Below, one piece after another: positions 10,776-22,363 of a DNA stretch of 64,000 bases (positions are counted from its first letter, which is position 1; every line of letters starts with the position of its first letter). A model generated the notes under the pieces. That model was not told the DNA's origin, did no database searches, and saw nothing but the letters and a program-made list of their open reading frames with translations. Both the position numbers and the translations under genes were made by a program. This DNA comes from Trichomonas vaginalis G3 (Eukaryota > Parabasalia > Trichomonadida > Trichomonadidae), in contig NC_067208.1 in NCBI RefSeq assembly GCF_026262505.1, positions 9,619,962-9,683,961 of the forward strand, read 5' to 3'.

Positions 10776-11225
10776 AAATTCTAAATATCACTATACAGTA
10801 CCTAATATAGATATTTTACTTTTTTGCTATTGCAGTGAAGATATATTGAATTTAAGAGAGCATATCATAAAGTGTTAAATGCACACTTAACTTATTACAT
10901 TATTAATTTTAATTGCAATAAAAAATGTTTGATATGATGGCTGCAATCGAATTCTAAGCATCCAAGCATTTTTATGGGTGCACTTATGAATGTATGATGT
11001 GGTCTTCAGTTTTATTGTTTAAAGTTAACTATGAATGATGTTTCACACCTTATGTCAAAAACTTGATTCAAAGCCAGAATGTCGGAAGTGCAACTTAATT
11101 TACATTGAAAAATGAATTGTATTTTATTATATTTATCCAGATACTTGATTCCGCGAGCTCTACATTTTATTTTTCTCTGAAATTAATTGAGAAGAAAATA
11201 AGGTTATATTTCATGATGTTCATAA
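10776..11225. other. AT-rich intergenic host DNA
   Basis: No gene, RNA or clear repeat recognised. The next open frame, without an ATG, begins after a stop at 11223-11225. Confidence 0.5.
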
Positions 11226-12230
11226 GTTATTATCAATGATAAATTACGTAATTTATATGAATATCCATGTGGGAGTGATACAGTTAATTGCTATCCTCTT
11301 ACAGTCGAACTTAAAGCAGGTTCTTATCAATTTGAGTTGTGGGGTTCAAGTGGTTCAAATGTTGGTAACTCAATTGGTGGTAAGGGTGCATATGTATCAG
11401 GAGTTATTTCATTTCATAAAACACAAATTTTATATTTGTATATCGGATCACAAGGTTCACCAACAAAAACGACAGGTCCAACATTCAATGGTGGTGGATA
11501 TAATATTCAAAGTCCAGGAAATGGTGGTGGATGCACCGACATTCGCCTGAAAAAAGGCAACGATTTTGAATCATTGAAAAGTCGCATCATTGTCAGTTAA
11601 TCAGGAGGCTCTTCATCAAATTGGACAAATCGAGTCGGAAATGGAGGCTTTGGAGGAATTTTTGAAGGAGGAAGTGGTTCTTTTTCATATGATTCATCAT
11701 CATACGTTCCAAAATCTTTGAAATATGTACCAACTGGCGGAACTACTTTTCGTGGCGGTTATGGTTCCAATAGAACAAGAAGGGATACAACGATAGCTAA
11801 TGGAGAAAATGGATATTTTGGTCGAGGTGGTAACGGTGCTCCAAATTCTGATTTCGGTCATGGAGGTGGATGTGGATACTTCGGAGGAGGTGCAGGAACA
11901 GATGGTGATAATATTGTTGCAAGCACAGCAGGGGGATCATCATATGTGTCTGGATACCAAGGATTCCATGCAATAGGTGAAATTTCTTCATCAGAAAATG
12001 ACTATAAAATGTTAGAAACAGCAGATCATTATAGTGGTCTAAAATTCAATAATGTTATTGTTCGTGGTGGAAATGAGACATTTTTGTCACCAACAGGAAT
12101 TCCAGAAACAGGACACACAGGGAATGGGTGCATTGTCATCAAGACACTTTTTATTTTTAATAACTCATGCATTATTAATCCTATGAATCATCTTTATTTT
12201 TCTCTCCTTTTTCTCACAGAAATCCTTTTT
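11226..12230 (+). pseudogene. ALK/LTK-like glycine-rich host gene, interrupted near its end
   Basis: The frame reads LYEYPCGSDTVNCYPLTVEL, YQFELWGSSGSN, GGGCTDIRL, a TAA at 11598, then VGNGGFGGIFEGGSGSF, GHGGGCGYFGGGAGT and GNGCIVIKTLF. This is a full ALK/LTK-type glycine-rich domain lacking an ATG and carrying one in-frame stop. At 12231 the outer DNA transposon enters a few codons before the natural stop. The missing tail and TAA (38651-38656 region) are on the far side at 38639-38656. The copy at 610-1040 shows the unbroken 3' end. Confidence 0.7.
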
Positions 12231-12880
12231 GTAGGGTTGTTAAAAATATCAAAAATTAGCGTTTTGAAGACACCATGGTGTCTTATAATTTTCCCTTCCT
12301 TATTGGCGTGTAGAAATAAATGCGCCAATAGATTGAAGAAGAAGAATTGTTTTTCTCTTAATGAACTTTAATCCTTTTGATATAAGAATATTAAAAACAT
12401 TAATATAATTTCGATTTCGGAAAATAAATTTCCAAATTTTTTGTCGATTTCGGAAATAACAGGATCCCGCATCGAACACGCAACAACAAAACACAAAACA
12501 CACTTTTTGGTTCTTTCATCGTTTTAATCGTAATATATGTAATACATGATTTGGATAAATTTTACAAAAATAGAACCTATATTATATTCTTTTCAAAGAT
12601 TCTTGCAAATCATCAAAAATAATTGTATTTTAAAAAACGATCAAATTATCCTTTCATTATTTTAAACTTAAATTAGTTTTTATGATTGACTGAAGCAATC
12701 ATATTTATTCATCATTAAATAAACAAAAAATAATATTTGAGAGTTATTTCAAAAAAAAAACACATTGAATTTATTAATTTGTCTCAATTTCAGTATTATA
12801 AATTTTTATAATTTCAATATTTTGAAATACACTTTTTAATATTTCAATATTTATGATATTTCAATGTATTAAGTGGTCTC
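12231..12880. other. Left arm of the outer transposon, no gene
   Basis: It holds the TIR, the AAGACACCATGGTGTCTT palindrome, two ATTTCGATTTCGGAAA-type words (about 12408 and 12445) and AT-rich filler. No coding capacity is seen. Confidence 0.6.
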
Positions 12881-12885
<5 letters not shown>

Positions 12886-12917
<32 letters not shown>

Positions 12918-12966
12918 AGTGGGGCTTCCAGGGGCTGCGCCCCTTCTAGCCCTGAAGATGTTTAAA
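12886..12966. repeat. Polinton-1 left terminal inverted repeat with hairpin
   Basis: A 29-nt A-run, then GGGAGTGGGGCTTCCAGG and on to about GAAGATGTTT. It contains an outer stem GGGGCT/AGCCC and an inner stem GGGGC-TGC-GCCCC. The inner stem differs in sequence from the other ends (GGCAC-TTC-GTGCC) but still pairs. Confidence 0.85.
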
Positions 12967-13068
12967 AAAAGTTGGAATTGAGGTAAAATTAGATGTTTAG
13001 TTTCATGGAACTTGACTGTCCATTGCATCTGCCATTTGTTGGTCGTCTTCTGATGGTGTTCTTGAATT

Positions 13069-14049
13069 TTATTCTTCTTCGGGTACAAATTCGTCATCAT
13101 CAGGTGAGTCTTGTGGTTCATCTTCTTGAGTAGAGTCTTCTTCTTCAACATCAAAGTCATCTGGTGTATCGAACTGAATGTATGAAAGCCAAATGTTGTA
13201 TGTGTTTTCCAATTGGCTTTCAAACTTGAGATACATTCCATGCATGAGTGTTATTTCAGTTTCAACGTAGAGTTGCTGACGTGGCTTGAAGACATGCATG
13301 AGAATTGGTCCTCCAAATTCGTCCTTGAAAAACTTGCAGTAGCAAACATAAACTGAGATAGAGTCTCCTTCTTCAATGTCTTCTGCTTGGTTAACGAAAT
13401 GAATAGCAATTTTGCGTACTTGAATTGTGTTGTTGTCTGAGTAAAATAATGGTTTGAACTTGGGGTTGAGTGAGCTAAGACATTGCCATTTTGCTGTTTC
13501 TTGTCCGTACTCACGTTCTTCTTCGTCATCCTGATATCCGTAACTCTTTAATTTGAATTCGACCCAAAACTGTTCGACTTGTTTTGCAGCTTTGGGTGGA
13601 AGACTTTCAATAAGCTGACATATAGTTCTGTCAACCATTATCTTTGTTATTGTTGGAAAATAGTTGACAATTGTGTCACCTAATTCGAATGGGTCAGGTG
13701 TTTCTTTTTGTAGTTTGGTAAAGTCTGCAAGAACTTTGTTGAGTTGTTCACAATATTCTTTGTTAAAAGTTGCAGGAACTCTTTCTTCTGGCTTTGAATT
13801 GAAGTATTCTTCAGACAATCTGAGTAGTATTTTGCGTAGTTCAGCGTTGCTGTGGTTCTTTGTAATACGGAGCTCGTTTGGTATTGTTTTTGGTAGTGAA
13901 AGTGGCTTTGGATTGAGCGAATTGTCTGTTCTGCTTGGAGAATGTGTAGATGCTGCAGTTTGATGTTGAGGCTCTAAACCTGTGGGTGCTGAAAGTTTGC
14001 AAGCAATTTCTTCAGGTGAATTTGGAGCGAACACGCTAGCGAATGCCAT
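13069..14049 (-). CDS. Polinton-1 unique left-arm protein with acidic tail
   Basis: 326 aa, ATG at 14049 preceded by a TTCATA Inr-like word. The N-terminal ~70 residues are Ser/Pro/Thr-rich, the middle (about 80-290) looks globular (QLIESLPPKAAKQVEQFW, FKPLFYSDNN, YVCYCKFFKDEFGGPI), and the last ~35 residues are Asp/Glu-rich. I do not recognise the family. It is the only leftmost gene transcribed outward toward the end, diverging from the coiled-coil gene across a 470-bp control region. It has no counterpart in Polinton-2, where the corresponding space holds duplicated end sequence. An acidic-tailed coding remnant near the other end (about 37970-38060) has a similar texture. Confidence 0.6.
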   Translation of the reverse strand: MAFASVFAPNSPEEIACKLSAPTGLEPQHQTAASTHSPSRTDNSLNPKPLSLPKTIPNELRITKNHSNAELRKILLRLSEEYFNSKPEERVPATFNKEYCEQLNKVLADFTKLQKETPDPFELGDTIVNYFPTITKIMVDRTICQLIESLPPKAAKQVEQFWVEFKLKSYGYQDDEEEREYGQETAKWQCLSSLNPKFKPLFYSDNNTIQVRKIAIHFVNQAEDIEEGDSISVYVCYCKFFKDEFGGPILMHVFKPRQQLYVETEITLMHGMYLKFESQLENTYNIWLSYIQFDTPDDFDVEEEDSTQEDEPQDSPDDDEFVPEEE

Positions 14050-14059
14050 TATGAAAAAT

Positions 14060-14518
14060 AAACTGTTTTTTTTGGACTACTCATAGAAAAGTTTAAAATA
14101 AACCGTTTTCGTCAACGGTAACCCCCTCTATTTTTTTATTTTATTTAATAGTTACCGTTGGCAAACCGTTCCATCTCAAATATTGAATGAACTATAAACG
14201 TTTTTTGTTTTCTATATATACTTTTTTGTCCAACGGCAAAACTTTTTACACAACGGTTTTTGAGAGTCGTCGCCGTTGACTTTTTTGTAGAGCACTCAAA
14301 ATAGTATAACTTTGTCCGGACAAGTAAGGGTCTATCGTCGCTACAGGAAAAGTTACAGGCGTTCCAAGGAAGTATACTTTGAGAAGCCTTTCCCCCTTTT
14401 AAAACAAGATAGGACGGTTATTTTACAAAACTGACAACACTTTGACCGAGTAGTTTTTTTGCTGAACAAAAAGTGTCATATAAACATCTGTCAAAAACCG
14501 TTTTTTACTTCACTTAAA
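14060..14518. promoter_or_regulatory. Divergent control region with clustered CCGTT/AACGG words
   Basis: Between the divergent genes I count at least seven CNGTT/AACNG-type words (AACCGTTTTCG, CAACGGTAACC, GTTACCGTTGGC, AACCGTTCC, CCAACGGCAAA, CAACGGTTT, GCCGTTGAC) at 14101-14281, with two more near 14412 and 14488. These match the general Myb recognition core. A 12-bp palindrome TTGTCCGGACAA sits at 14313-14324. The block 14283-14360 (GGACAAGTAAGGGTCTATCG and following) is conserved in Polinton-2 at 40043-40130. The coiled-coil ATG follows TTCACTTAAA, a good Inr. Confidence 0.5.
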
Positions 14519-17500
14519 ATGCCACGTAAGCTACGTAAGAATATACGTAAGAGGAAGAGAGCATTGAAACATCCAATAGTAAAACTAACACCACAACAAC
14601 AGTTGCAACAACAAATTATGAATGACCCCACTATGTTGCAACAAATGTCAAGCAACCCTATGCTTTTAAACCGAGTTATTGGTGCACAGAGTGGAGGTTT
14701 AAGAGCGGCACTTTTAGCGAAAATGGCAGGCTATGGTGGAGCTGCAGACGGAACAGCTTATAACCCTCAAAGTCAAATGAATTTGAGTTCACTCAAAAAT
14801 CAAATAACAGATGTCAAAAAGTCAAACATAGACATACAGAAACAAATAAGTGAAAACGAAAAGAAACTAGAATATGACAGACACACAAAGAAACTCAATG
14901 AGTTAAACGTAGAGAAAAAGAAGAAAGAAGAACAACTGAAAGAACTAAGTACAGAGGAATATGCGAAAAAAGTGTCAGAAAAAGCAGCAGAAGTAGCAAA
15001 AATGGAACAAGATGTCATAAATTTGAAAAACCATACTACTCAATATAAAGTACTGAAAGATGAAGAAATAAAACAAAAAGCCCTGAAGACATATATGGAT
15101 AGCGATGAGTATAAAAAAGAAGTTGAAGCAAATGTAAAGGCAGAAAAACTTTTACAGTTGCAAAACCAAACCGTACAGTATGAAAACTTAGCACAAGAAA
15201 GTAAAAATAACGACGCAGCCATGCAAAAGGCAATGAAAAGCGCAGAATATATAAAAGCTAACAATGACTGGTTAGATGCCCAAGCCAACGCTAAAGCAGC
15301 CCAACTTATAGGGTCAATAAGGACAAAAATACAAGCGGATGAAGACAGTTCAAATGAAGCTTTAACAAATGCTGACTTTAAGAACGCCTTCGAAGCTCTT
15401 CATGTAAGGTGAAACAAGTGAACGACTTCTCATCTGGAAAGAAACTGAAGTCTGAAGGTTTCGACAAAGAGTTAAAAGAAGTAGCACAAAATATGACGAA
15501 AATAACAGATGCAGCAACGAGACAGGCAGTTCAAAGTGCCTATGACGCCGTTAGAGCAACTGTTGTGAAAAGTCAAGAAAAAGAGTTACAACAGACCAAA
15601 ACAGACCTAGTAAATGCTTTCTTAAAAACGAAAAGTCAGGTAGGACATTACGCTGCAGATGGAACATATGTGCCAGCTGGTGGAACTTATATACCACCAA
15701 ACCCTCCAAGAGAAGCACCTGCACCAGGACTACCTAGAACATTTACATCGTCACATGGACACAGACACAGGCATGCACAACAACCAGCACAACAACCACC
15801 TCCACAACCAGCACAACAACCAACACAACAACCAGCACAGCAACCAACAGTTCAAAACCCTGCACAACAACAACCACAAACAGAGCAAGGACATAAAAGA
15901 AGTAGAGAACAAGGAAACCAAGAATTCTTAAAAATGCTTAAAGAAGAGTGTGGTTTCCCAGATACTGTTGACTTTAGTGACAGATATAAAGAAGCTATTA
16001 GAAAGTTCAAGGATGGAAATACTGACCCGAACCTATTTAGCTTTATGGCTCAGCACCAAAACGGATATAATCTCAAACCTGGAAAATACAAGCTCGCTAA
16101 GGGATATGATTTAATAGCATATCATCCAAATGACATGGATGAATTTACTCCGAGATATTTGATGTCAGAGCTAAATGACAATTCAACTTTCGTCATGAAA
16201 CGCGTAAAAAATAGAGACGGAACGAAAGAACAAAAGCTTATGAATGCGGATGACGTAGATAGGGAAATTGTTGAAAACGGTCTCGGAATATATGAAATGC
16301 CAGCAGATGAGGTACAAGAAACTCCACAGGAAGAAGTTCAGATACAACCAGACATGGAAGAAATAGTTCAGCAACAACAGCTAGAAGAGCCTGAAGGAAA
16401 CGAACAAGTCCTTCCTTTGGAAACTAACTTCACAGAACTAGATGAAGATTTGGAACAGCCGAAAAATCTTGACCCTCAACAAGAGTATGCGGAGAATATG
16501 GAATATTTCCAAGAGTCTAAAAAAAATTCGGCTGACATAGTAGAAGAATATCGAAAAATGTTTGCCGACATACAAAAGACTCCAACATCAGATGAAAATA
16601 TCAGCATAGAATGGAAGAACTGAAAAAAATGTACACAAATACAACAACCCTTTTTACTTACGAGCATTTAACGTTCAATCTTCGGATGAACTCGGTGAAA
16701 ATAAAAGGTTAAATTTCAAGAAAACATATAGAAATGAAACATTGTTTAAAGTTCATTCAGAACCTAACCAAGATGGAAACAAACCTACTTTTGTTTCTGC
16801 AGACGATGGAACTACAATGAGATGGGGTCATAAAGCTAATCCGGATAGGTGGTTCATAAACTTACAACCACAATTCCAAGAAGTTGTAGACGCAATGGAA
16901 GTCAATGGTGAACGAGATATAGCTGGTATTTTAAGCGCGGCTTTAATGCCATTGAAAGATATGAAAGATGCAGATATTTTGACCAGTATGAAATGAACAT
17001 GGCTGATGGAAATATAACACCTGACGTTCTAGAACATTTATCTCAAAGAACTACACAGAACCATAGAGATGGTATATTTGGTGAAGAGTTTAGAAAGAAA
17101 GTTAGGGAGACAGAAGGAAGAGAACCTATTGTACATGACCTTGCAAACGAAAGTTTGCAAAATGTCATAAAAACTTACTTTGCAGACAATGAACGAGAAG
17201 GGATGAATATTTAAGAAAACTCAAATGGACAGTACCAAATGAAATGTTAGTATTGAAAAACATGTTCCTTGACAAAATAAAACCAACTACAGAAATAAAT
17301 GACGCAAGACTGAAACATTGGGTAAAAGCTTTCCCATTCACAAAAGATATATTGGTAACATGGAAAGAAAACCAGAATGGCTACAAAAACATATATTTGG
17401 AAACGAGCTTATTCCATATGGAAGCTCTGTTTGAAGAGCTTGAACCGGAAACTCAGGAAAGAGTCATGCAAACAATACGCGAAGACTCAAATACAGACTA

Positions 17501-17712
17501 TGACAAACTCTTTCTAGGATATAGGTTACCTGAGATGGGCGACCAGAGCCAAAAGGCAAAAAGGACATGGGAAATTTGCAACATACTAGATGAACATAAT
17601 GCAAAGATGCAACAACTTCAAGCAGAGGGCAATGAAGGAGAAAAGAAGAGTTAAAAACTCAGTCAGGAAGAAAGTAAAGCTTGGTCCACGTGGGTTCTAT
17701 TATGACATATAA
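14519..17712 (+). pseudogene. Large basic/coiled-coil virion-type protein, degraded copy
   Basis: The span corresponds to the 1118-aa protein at 40355-43711 in Polinton-2 and is nearly identical in sequence: same Arg/Lys-rich N-terminus (MPRKLRKNIRKRKRALKHP), same coiled-coil, Pro/Gln-rich repeat and acidic sections. This copy is broken in several places. The tandem GGTYIP-type repeat and the AQQP repeat are shorter or differently arranged than in Polinton-2. Confidence 0.8.
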
Positions 17713-17744
17713 ATCCAACTATTCTATATTTTTACTCATATGAA

Positions 17745-19349
17745 ATGTACGCCGCTCAGAATATAACGCCAACAGTTTTGGATGCCATGAATGGAAATGT
17801 TTCCGAATGGTATAACGAATGCGACAATGCCATTAGAAGGTCAGAAATAGTTCCTGGAACTTACGAATATACAACTGCTGTTTCTTATGGAAACGTAGGT
17901 GAGTTTGGAGAAGGTTCTTCAACAACAGTAGATATTGCTTGCGACAGGTTTCATATAATTTCTATTGACAACTCATTCTTATACGTGGAACAAGACATTG
18001 AAATAAAACCTTCTGCCAAGTTGTCTGACAAGAAAGGTTGCAATGGAATTTTCTATGTCGGATACCAATATGCTCCAGAAGTTTTCATGGGATATAAGAT
18101 ATATTCTAACTCTGACTTAGTTCAAACAGTAACATGGGCAAACTATGAATGGTTCGCTTTTGAGAAACTCAGTACAACCACAAGCTAGAGAACAAACAGA
18201 CCAGTATGCAACTATTGAGAAAATAAGAAGACTTGACCCTAACGTTCCAGGAGTTATGTTAAACCTTTCTGGACAAAATGCAGCAGCAGTAACCAAAGTA
18301 AAATTGAAACTTAGAGTTCCTTTGTCATCTTTCCTCATCTTCAGGTTTTTAAGATACTTGCCAAACTGGGCAGGAAAAATTTCTATCGAACTTACTCCAA
18401 GCAAAAATAATTAGTCATTGCACCAACACAAGACCCATTCACTCTTCAGAAGTAGTGGGAACAAATAAAATGTCATTCGCCGACTTTTTGCAAAAACAAA
18501 GTTGACTTAGACTTTGGTTTCTCAAACCTCAACACTGAAGTAAACTATTATTTCAATGCTGCTGGAGATGCTTGGGACCCAGTTAAGTTCACATGCGAAA
18601 AGTTTGAATGCAAGAGAATAGAAAGCAGACTTGCAGTCTATATGTTGGACCCAGATATTTCAAATGCTTTAGCTGCCAAATATATTGCAGTTCCACTTAT
18701 GTTCCCTATACACCAAATATCTGTCAAAGACTTTGCAGGTGAAGTTGGAAACCAAAGTGCTGACCCAGGTGCAAGAACAGATATTGCTTTAACAACTGCA
18801 ATGAAACATGCAGATACTATGTTTGTACTGTTCAGACGAACTATAAATGACTATTCTTGTTTCTACAACCCCGGTATTAAATATCATATAAACATAGATG
18901 GCAAATACTATCCAAGAGAAGAATATTCCACAGTTGAGGATATGAGGTCATACAACTTGACATTAGATGCTATGAACTTTAACAACAACTTCACAACAAC
19001 CATTAACCTGAAATGCAAAGTTCTATTATGCCATATGTGAAAGTATGGACCATACAGGAGGTCAAAAAATCAATATACAAATGGAGACCGTTCAAACTTT
19101 TGGCTTGGCATTCCATTTGCTGACTCAGAAGACTTTATGGGTGGTATTTCAACTGTTGGTACAGTTCAAATACAATATACTGGTGACAGAGACGGTCCAG
19201 ATGAACTGAGAGCAAAGAAGTTTACAAAACCAATAGCACTTTTCACGGAAGATGCTCTTTTGAAGATTCGTTCGATGAAACCTGCTGGGGCTCCTCAGAT
19301 TGGCATAACGACAGCTTCCATCGAGCAGATTTTGGCAGCAGGTCAGTAA
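17745..19349 (+). pseudogene. Major capsid protein, degraded copy
   Basis: Corresponds over its length to the 535-aa protein at 43744-45351, starting MYAAQNITPTVLDAMNG and ending IEQILAAGQ. It is broken but otherwise very similar. The 3' end overlaps the antisense small gene, as in the other copy. Confidence 0.8.
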
Positions 19350-19660
19350 GTTGTTCTTGAACTGACTTCTCTCCGTCAAATATTGACAGTACGCCAGTTT
19401 TGACATAAATTGTAAGATAAACTTACCTTTAGAAATATCTGTAAGTTTTGTTGTTATATTTTTTGTAACTTCAAGAACTTTCACATCTCGGTTATACCAA
19501 CTTTCTTTGCTTTATGAAAATATTTTGGTTCAGCAAATATTGCTATTCTATAACATTTTCCATTGTTTGTGTAAAGAACTATTCTGTCAATGAACTTGTA
19601 TTGTTTGTGTGTGTAAACTTTGTTTTGCTTCAATTCGAAGAGATACTCAAATACGTCCAT
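19243..19660 (-). pseudogene. Small antisense protein overlapping the capsid 3' end, degraded copy
   Basis: Counterpart of the 139-aa gene at 45245-45664. It begins with the same ATG 18 bp from the divergent ATG of the next + gene (shared CTTTTTATTCTAAGTAAA). Broken. Confidence 0.55.
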
Positions 19661-19678
19661 CTTTTTATTCTAAGTAAA

Positions 19679-20250
19679 ATGTCATTTCCGAAAAATAGAA
19701 GCGTAAGTGTTTCAAAAGGTTTAATGGCGATGGCAGATGTGAAGTTAAATTCACCAACTCAAACAAACAGTCAAAGTGTTATTGTCAATGTCAAAGAAAG
19801 AGATGTTGAAATGGGGAAACCATACGAAGACGAAGATGGTATAACAATAGTTCCTGTAAAAGAACAACCAACATATCCTGAAGTTAGCAGAGACTTAAGT
19901 TCTGTTGCAGATATTCGAAACGACTACCAACAACTTAAAGACAAACTTCAAACTCAGGAGAAGATTTGTCAAGCTTTAGGTATAATGTTAAACTTGGTCG
20001 AACACAACCCTGTAAAAGTGAACTCATATGTCATTGCACCTCATGAAGTTTGAAAGAACTATTGAAACTTTTGACAGAGGCAGACGATATAAACATCAAA
20101 GAAATAGAACCCGACATTAGTTGCTGTGGTGTTTCATATAATGTCATTGACAAGATATACGTTATGAAAGGAGGTGAAACGTTGAATTAAAGTATAGTTT
20201 CCCAGACGTTATAAAAAATATTTGACGACCACAACATTTCATTAAAATTT
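19679..20250 (+). pseudogene. Small Polinton protein of unknown role (MSFPKNRSVSVS), degraded copy
   Basis: Starts MSFPKNRSVSVSKGLM and continues with a polar, Val/Asp-rich stretch (GKPYEDEDGITIVPVKEQP). It lies between the major and minor capsid genes in both elements, so a virion or assembly role is plausible by position only. Degraded. The counterpart is at 45684-46280. Confidence 0.5.
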
Positions 20251-20263
20251 ATTTGCTAAGTAA

Positions 20264-21061
20264 ATGGCAGAAGACATAATGGTTTATACTATTACGACTA
20301 AAAACCCTGAGTCATATAATTCTATAACAACAAACTTACAAAGTCCTCAAGGACGATATTGTAAACTAACCTTAAACACAATGACGACTAAAGCCTGTTT
20401 TGCTCTTTTGACACCAGAAGATTTTATTGTTGTGAATGGTAAAAAATACTCCTTTGAAGATACTTACTCAGATATACCACCAACAGGTTTTGTTGACTTA
20501 TTTAATACTTTAAGGACGAGTGTAACATGTGCTGCAACTAGAGCAGGTTTCATTATGTTTGGATGTCCGACTGAGTTTACTATAAACGATATGAGCTATA
20601 ATACAAAACTTATTTCTGGTTTTTACTACCAACAGTTTCCTATAACAGGAAAAGGTGTCATACAAGGAATGTCTATTCCATTGACATTAAGCACACCAAT
20701 CTTATATATTGTTTCAAACTTAGGTTCAAAGTGCTATTCGAATGTCGACAGAAACTATTATGACCAAAAGATACTTATGCGTATAAACAATACTTTCTCT
20801 GCTGGTTTGCCTATTGTTCATTCGAATGCAGAATTTTCAACCTTAGTGAACTCAAACACTTTGGCAAGTATAACGTTGACATTAGTTGACGCAAACTTTG
20901 TTCCTGTAAAACTTTTATGTCCTATGTATTTGTCAATGACGGCAGAAAGTTTCGAATTGGAAGATGCAACTGGTGAAAGTATTGTATTACAAGAACAACT
21001 TCAACAACAAATAGCTCAAGAACAACAAATGCAACAAATGGAACAACAAAGTCAAAAATAA
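20264..21061 (+). CDS. Penton-like minor capsid protein
   Basis: 265 aa, looks whole. The body (residues ~1-235) is rich in beta-type alternation (YCKLTLNTMTTKACFALL, GVIQGMSIPLTLSTPILYIV, LASITLTLVDANFVPVKLL). It is followed by a Gln-rich coiled tail (QEQLQQQIAQEQQMQQMEQQ). Size and position after the major capsid gene match the single-jelly-roll minor capsid (penton) protein of Polintons; the fold itself is inferred. The ATG follows AAGTAA 30 bp after TTTCATTAAAA (an Inr-like TCATTA). Next gene 30 bp downstream. Confidence 0.6.
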   Translation: MAEDIMVYTITTKNPESYNSITTNLQSPQGRYCKLTLNTMTTKACFALLTPEDFIVVNGKKYSFEDTYSDIPPTGFVDLFNTLRTSVTCAATRAGFIMFGCPTEFTINDMSYNTKLISGFYYQQFPITGKGVIQGMSIPLTLSTPILYIVSNLGSKCYSNVDRNYYDQKILMRINNTFSAGLPIVHSNAEFSTLVNSNTLASITLTLVDANFVPVKLLCPMYLSMTAESFELEDATGESIVLQEQLQQQIAQEQQMQQMEQQSQK

Positions 21062-21091
21062 AAAAATAATATTTTTTTTATTTTTATAAAA

Positions 21092-22327
21092 ATGTACAGA
21101 ATAGATGTTTCAGATTTTTATGACTTCCAAGCATTCAGAAATATGTGTCCATTTAGAGACTATAACAAAGCAGTCGAGAATTTGAAACGTTTAGTCATTT
21201 ATGTTGACTCTGCCCCAGAATGTTATGTCATGAAAGAATGGGATGTTGTCTTTAACAAACCAAGAGCAACAATAGTGTCTGAACAAGAATGTAGACAGAA
21301 ACTTAAGAAAATAAAAGTTGTACAAGTTGGAATGAAGATGTTAGATGCTTGGGATATCTTATTGTCAAAGTTAGAAGATTTTTCAGTTCGAGGTATAAAG
21401 TTCTATACACCTTCTCCAAACTTCTATTCTATCTTCACTGGATATAAATATGAACAAGTAGAATGGAAAGAAAATATTATAGAAGCTTGGTTAGACCATG
21501 TCAAAGAAATTATATGCAATGGAAACGAAAGAGTCTATGAGTATATCTTATGTTGGTTTGCAAACATCTTACAACATCCAAGTGCTAAAAATGAAACTGC
21601 TCTCATTATAATTGGAAAACAAGGAACAGGTAAGAACACTTTCTTTACAGATATCTTATGCAAACTGTTAGAAGGTTATTCGAATCCGAATATGACAAAC
21701 TTAGAAAACATCTGTGGCAAGTTTAACTCCTCAATAGAGAATATGAAACTTATAGTTTGCAATGAACTTCAAAGTATAGATACAACAAAAGTTTTGAACT
21801 CAGATGCTTTGAAGAGTCTTATAACAGACAAAGTTGGAGTTGTTGAAAGAAAATATAAAGACCAAAGAGTTTGTGAAAATGTTGCAAACTTCATTATGGT
21901 TTCAAACAATGTTGTTCCGATGAAGTTAGAAAGTTCTGACAGAAGATATGTAGTTGTCAGAACGTCAGATTCTCATATGCAAGATACAGAATATTTTGAC
22001 GACTTAGCAGAAACTTTGACATCTGACTTTTACAACCACTTGTTCTCATATTTCATGACATTAGATATTTCTAAGTTCAATCCAAGACAAATTCCACATA
22101 CCGAAGAGAGACAAACATTGTTAGAAGCAAACAAGAGTGTTTATGAACTGTTCGTAGATGAAACTGACTTTGAGTGTTTAGATGAAAGGTCATTGTACGA
22201 TGAATATAAACAATATTGTCAAGAATATGGTTATATGGCAGCGTCTAAACGTACATTCTTGGCAAATGTCAAAAGTCTTTTAGATGTTCAGAACGGCGTA
22301 TATACAAAGAAAAATTTTTATGAGTAA
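21092..22327 (+). CDS. D5-like superfamily 3 helicase
   Basis: 411 aa, looks whole. Walker A GKQGTGKN at residues 175-182; Walker B-like IVCNEL follows about 55 residues later. Then KSLITDKVGVVERKYKD and a sensor-1 type NFIMVSNN, the order seen in SF3 (D5/DUF5906-type) replication helicases of nucleocytoplasmic viruses, virophages and phages. No primase domain is visible in the ~130-residue N-terminal part. It presumably unwinds element DNA during replication with the protein-primed polymerase. Leader: TATTTTTATAAAAATG. Same position in Polinton-2 (47342-48570). Confidence 0.8.
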   Translation: MYRIDVSDFYDFQAFRNMCPFRDYNKAVENLKRLVIYVDSAPECYVMKEWDVVFNKPRATIVSEQECRQKLKKIKVVQVGMKMLDAWDILLSKLEDFSVRGIKFYTPSPNFYSIFTGYKYEQVEWKENIIEAWLDHVKEIICNGNERVYEYILCWFANILQHPSAKNETALIIIGKQGTGKNTFFTDILCKLLEGYSNPNMTNLENICGKFNSSIENMKLIVCNELQSIDTTKVLNSDALKSLITDKVGVVERKYKDQRVCENVANFIMVSNNVVPMKLESSDRRYVVVRTSDSHMQDTEYFDDLAETLTSDFYNHLFSYFMTLDISKFNPRQIPHTEERQTLLEANKSVYELFVDETDFECLDERSLYDEYKQYCQEYGYMAASKRTFLANVKSLLDVQNGVYTKKNFYE

Positions 22328-22363
22328 ATTTTAAAAAAAATATTTTTTTATCCGATAGAAAAG

